This document shows, one piece after another, positions 62,695 through 64,000 of a DNA stretch of 64,000 nt (its first letter is position 1; each line of letters starts with the position of its first letter). Both the position numbers and the translations under genes were made by a program. The stretch comes from CAYWLQ01 sp964458775 (GTDB lineage Bacteria; Myxococcota_A; Polyangia; JAAYKL01): contig CAYWLQ010000008.1 of NCBI GenBank assembly GCA_964458775.1, positions 1 through 64,000 of the forward strand, written 5' to 3'. Below the pieces are notes generated by a model that saw only the letters and a list, made by a program, of their open reading frames with translations, was not told the DNA's origin and made no database searches.

Positions 62695-63675
62695 TTATTG
62701 ATTTTGAGGAAGAGGTACGATTAACAGCATTTCTTTCTCGGATAAGTTTTTAATGTTTAAAAAATGTGAATATGGAATATCTGTTATTCGATAAACAATT
62801 CGTTCTTTATCAACACCCAAAGAAATCATTTTCTCAGACAAGTCCGACGCTCTTTTCTCTGCTTTTTGCAAAGCTGACGCGGACGGCTTATTAGAAAAGG
62901 AAAGCAAAACGACAAAAGCACAGGAGTTCAATTTGCCCAGCATGTTGCGGTTTATCAGAAGATCATTCAGTTGTGTTAAAAATCCAATTTCGTAATATGA
63001 ATACACAATACCCTCTTTGTCCAAAACTGAAGAAATATCGGCTTCTATATCCGTGCGTTTTGACTTTTCAGAAAAATTCCATGCCTCCGAAATTAACCGG
63101 TAAACTGTTGCTCCAATGCGTTCTGCATATTCTTGAACCGCAGCCGGGTCTGCCGACTGCTGAGCTTGCCGTGCCGATGCTATGTCGTTCAACACCTTGG
63201 ACATTGAGTCTTCTGATATAAAACCTGTATTAATAAAAAGTTTTAACAAATCACACAAAAGCTCAGCTCTTTCTAAGATATGCTTACCGACTGACAAACG
63301 AGCTTCTTTGACTTTTGAGTTTTTGAATCGAGCTGTGTGTTCTTCTGAAGCGGCTGCTTTCCTTTTGGTTTCTTCTACTACTGAGAGCAGGTGTTTGCGC
63401 AGTCGTTCTCGCTCTAGGAGTTGTTCTTCTTGAGAAATCGTGTTGTCAAGCAATGTCAGCTCTTTTGTTAATAACTCATATTCGCTTTGAGCCGATTGGT
63501 AACGACTGAGCAAAGCTTGATTCTCTAAAATGCTTCGGTTCAGATCATCTTTGAGAATTTCCAGGTTTGAGTTGTTTTGTTCTTTTGCAATAGTCGTCAA
63601 AGACTGACCGCACGCCGCCTGAAACAATAAGAAAGCAGGCAACGTAAAGGAATAAATAGATGCCGAAACTCTCAA
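62695..63675 (-). CDS. Coiled-coil lipoprotein, unknown function
   Basis: This 326-residue protein has a signal peptide with lipobox QAAC (about residue 22). A coiled coil of about 100 residues follows (about 30-115, for example LLTKELTLLDNTISQEEQ). A helical middle region and a C-terminal alpha/beta segment (about 245-326: CAFVVLLSFSNKPSASALQKAEKRA then KERIVYRITDIPYSHF) resemble in layout the OmpA/peptidoglycan-binding style end of SMC-like envelope proteins. That likeness is weak. The TTG start is preceded by GGGA and overlaps the upstream gene stop by four bases (TTGA). It may form an envelope complex with its neighbour. Confidence 0.75.
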   Translation of the reverse strand: MRVSASIYSFTLPAFLLFQAACGQSLTTIAKEQNNSNLEILKDDLNRSILENQALLSRYQSAQSEYELLTKELTLLDNTISQEEQLLERERLRKHLLSVVEETKRKAAASEEHTARFKNSKVKEARLSVGKHILERAELLCDLLKLFINTGFISEDSMSKVLNDIASARQAQQSADPAAVQEYAERIGATVYRLISEAWNFSEKSKRTDIEADISSVLDKEGIVYSYYEIGFLTQLNDLLINRNMLGKLNSCAFVVLLSFSNKPSASALQKAEKRASDLSEKMISLGVDKERIVYRITDIPYSHFLNIKNLSEKEMLLIVPLPQNQ

Positions 63676-64000
63676 GGCGCATCCCCGTTTGATATTATCG
63701 GTTCATTAGAAGTAGGTTCTGCACCTGATGTTTCTAGATCATTTTGATTTTTAGGCGCATTCAGCTGTTCCGATTGTTCTTTTTTTGCCTTGATTTGCAA
63801 ACGTATTTCTTCTGACCGTTTTTTTAGGTTGTCTATATCAAAAGACAATCTAGCGTTTTCTATACGAATGTTGATTATCTGCAGCAACAACTCCAAAGTT
63901 TCTAAAATTCTTCCTGCATCTTTTAATCGGTATGTTGCAAGATTCATTGAACCTTCAACTATGAGACGCTCAACCGATAATATTTCTTTTTTAACAAATT
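63672..64000 (-). CDS. Coiled-coil protein, 5-prime truncated by the window edge
   Basis: Reading from the edge, the frame is open with FVKKEILSVERLIVEGS before the first internal ATG at 63947, and the sequence runs smoothly through that point. The gene therefore probably starts beyond the window. The visible part (about 108 residues) is helical and charged, with a coiled coil (ENARLSFDIDNLKKRSEEI) and an Asn/Glu-rich tail. If ATG 63947 is the true start, GAAGG lies five bases upstream and the product has 91 residues. The gene overlaps the coiled-coil lipoprotein by four bases, so they are co-translated. Confidence 0.6.
   Translation of the reverse strand, partial: FVKKEILSVERLIVEGSMNLATYRLKDAGRILETLELLLQIINIRIENARLSFDIDNLKKRSEEIRLQIKAKKEQSEQLNAPKNQNDLETSGAEPTSNEPIISNGDAP

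Noticed and set aside
1..64000. CRISPR array, tRNA or rRNA genes
   Set aside because: No regularly spaced repeat-spacer pattern and no recognisable tRNA or rRNA sequence was seen on either strand, within the limits of reading by eye.

Overview
The window looks like a stretch of chromosome from a Gram-negative, AT-leaning bacterium, most likely a low-GC member of the Myxococcota or former Deltaproteobacteria. That placement is an inference. It rests on many lipoproteins with N-terminal lipoboxes, Ser/Thr protein kinases beside sigma-54 activators (one of them a 1716-residue kinase/ATPase/TPR/GAF/sigma-54 fusion), a protein resembling the Myxococcus MXAN_5187 family, and secreted lipoproteins with long Asp-Thr/Asp-Ala/Asp-Ser linkers. 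No rRNA, tRNA, CRISPR array, transposase or phage gene was recognised.

Layout. 1-554 holds no convincing gene, only short decayed repeats and a hairpin. 555-4676 (minus) is an operon of an FHA-GAF-sigma-54 activator followed by two lipoproteins. 4894-10739 carries a lipoprotein, a coiled-coil protein, a divergent Ser/Thr kinase, a small GYF-like protein coupled to RNase J, and YjbQ. 10869-17538 (minus) has the giant kinase/sigma-54 regulator and an orphan secretin, separated by a 137-bp element with 12-bp terminal inverted repeats. 17731-22951 (minus) is a polysaccharide region: two Asp-rich-linker GH43 lipoproteins (arabinanase/arabinofuranosidase type) followed by a split transketolase. 23161-28079 (minus) is a tight run prmC - ECF sigma factor - zinc-finger anti-sigma factor - caspase-like protease - lipoprotein.

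28214-32931 (plus) is dprA-topA-trmFO. 32970-35895 (minus) is a hybrid histidine kinase and proC. 36162-44697 (plus) is the translation operon rimP-nusA-ylxR-infB-ylxP-(rbfA::nrnA fusion)-truB, preceded by a strong terminator-like hairpin just before rimP. 44819-49874 is a tandem pair of large membrane-anchored paralogues of unknown function. 49923-50831 (minus) is an esterase lipoprotein with the same Asp-rich linker as the GH43 enzymes. 51065-53521 is phoB-phoR behind a recognisable Pho box. Rubrerythrin, a PlsC-type acyltransferase and two lipoproteins follow. 57905-61717 is a cobalamin riboswitch followed by a B12 uptake operon. The right edge (61731-64000, minus) is a metallo-beta-lactamase-fold hydrolase and two coiled-coil proteins, the last running off the window.

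How it fits together. Three themes recur: regulated envelope biology (FHA/sigma-54, kinase/sigma-54 and ECF/anti-sigma modules, each next to lipoproteins or secreted proteins), extracellular breakdown of plant-type polysaccharide (GH43 pair, feruloyl-esterase-like protein, transketolase for pentose use), and ordinary housekeeping. The most interesting candidates are the sigma/anti-sigma/caspase/lipoprotein cassette, the 137-bp inverted-repeat element, the rbfA-nrnA fusion, the rimP attenuator, and the two different B12-binding proteins behind one riboswitch.
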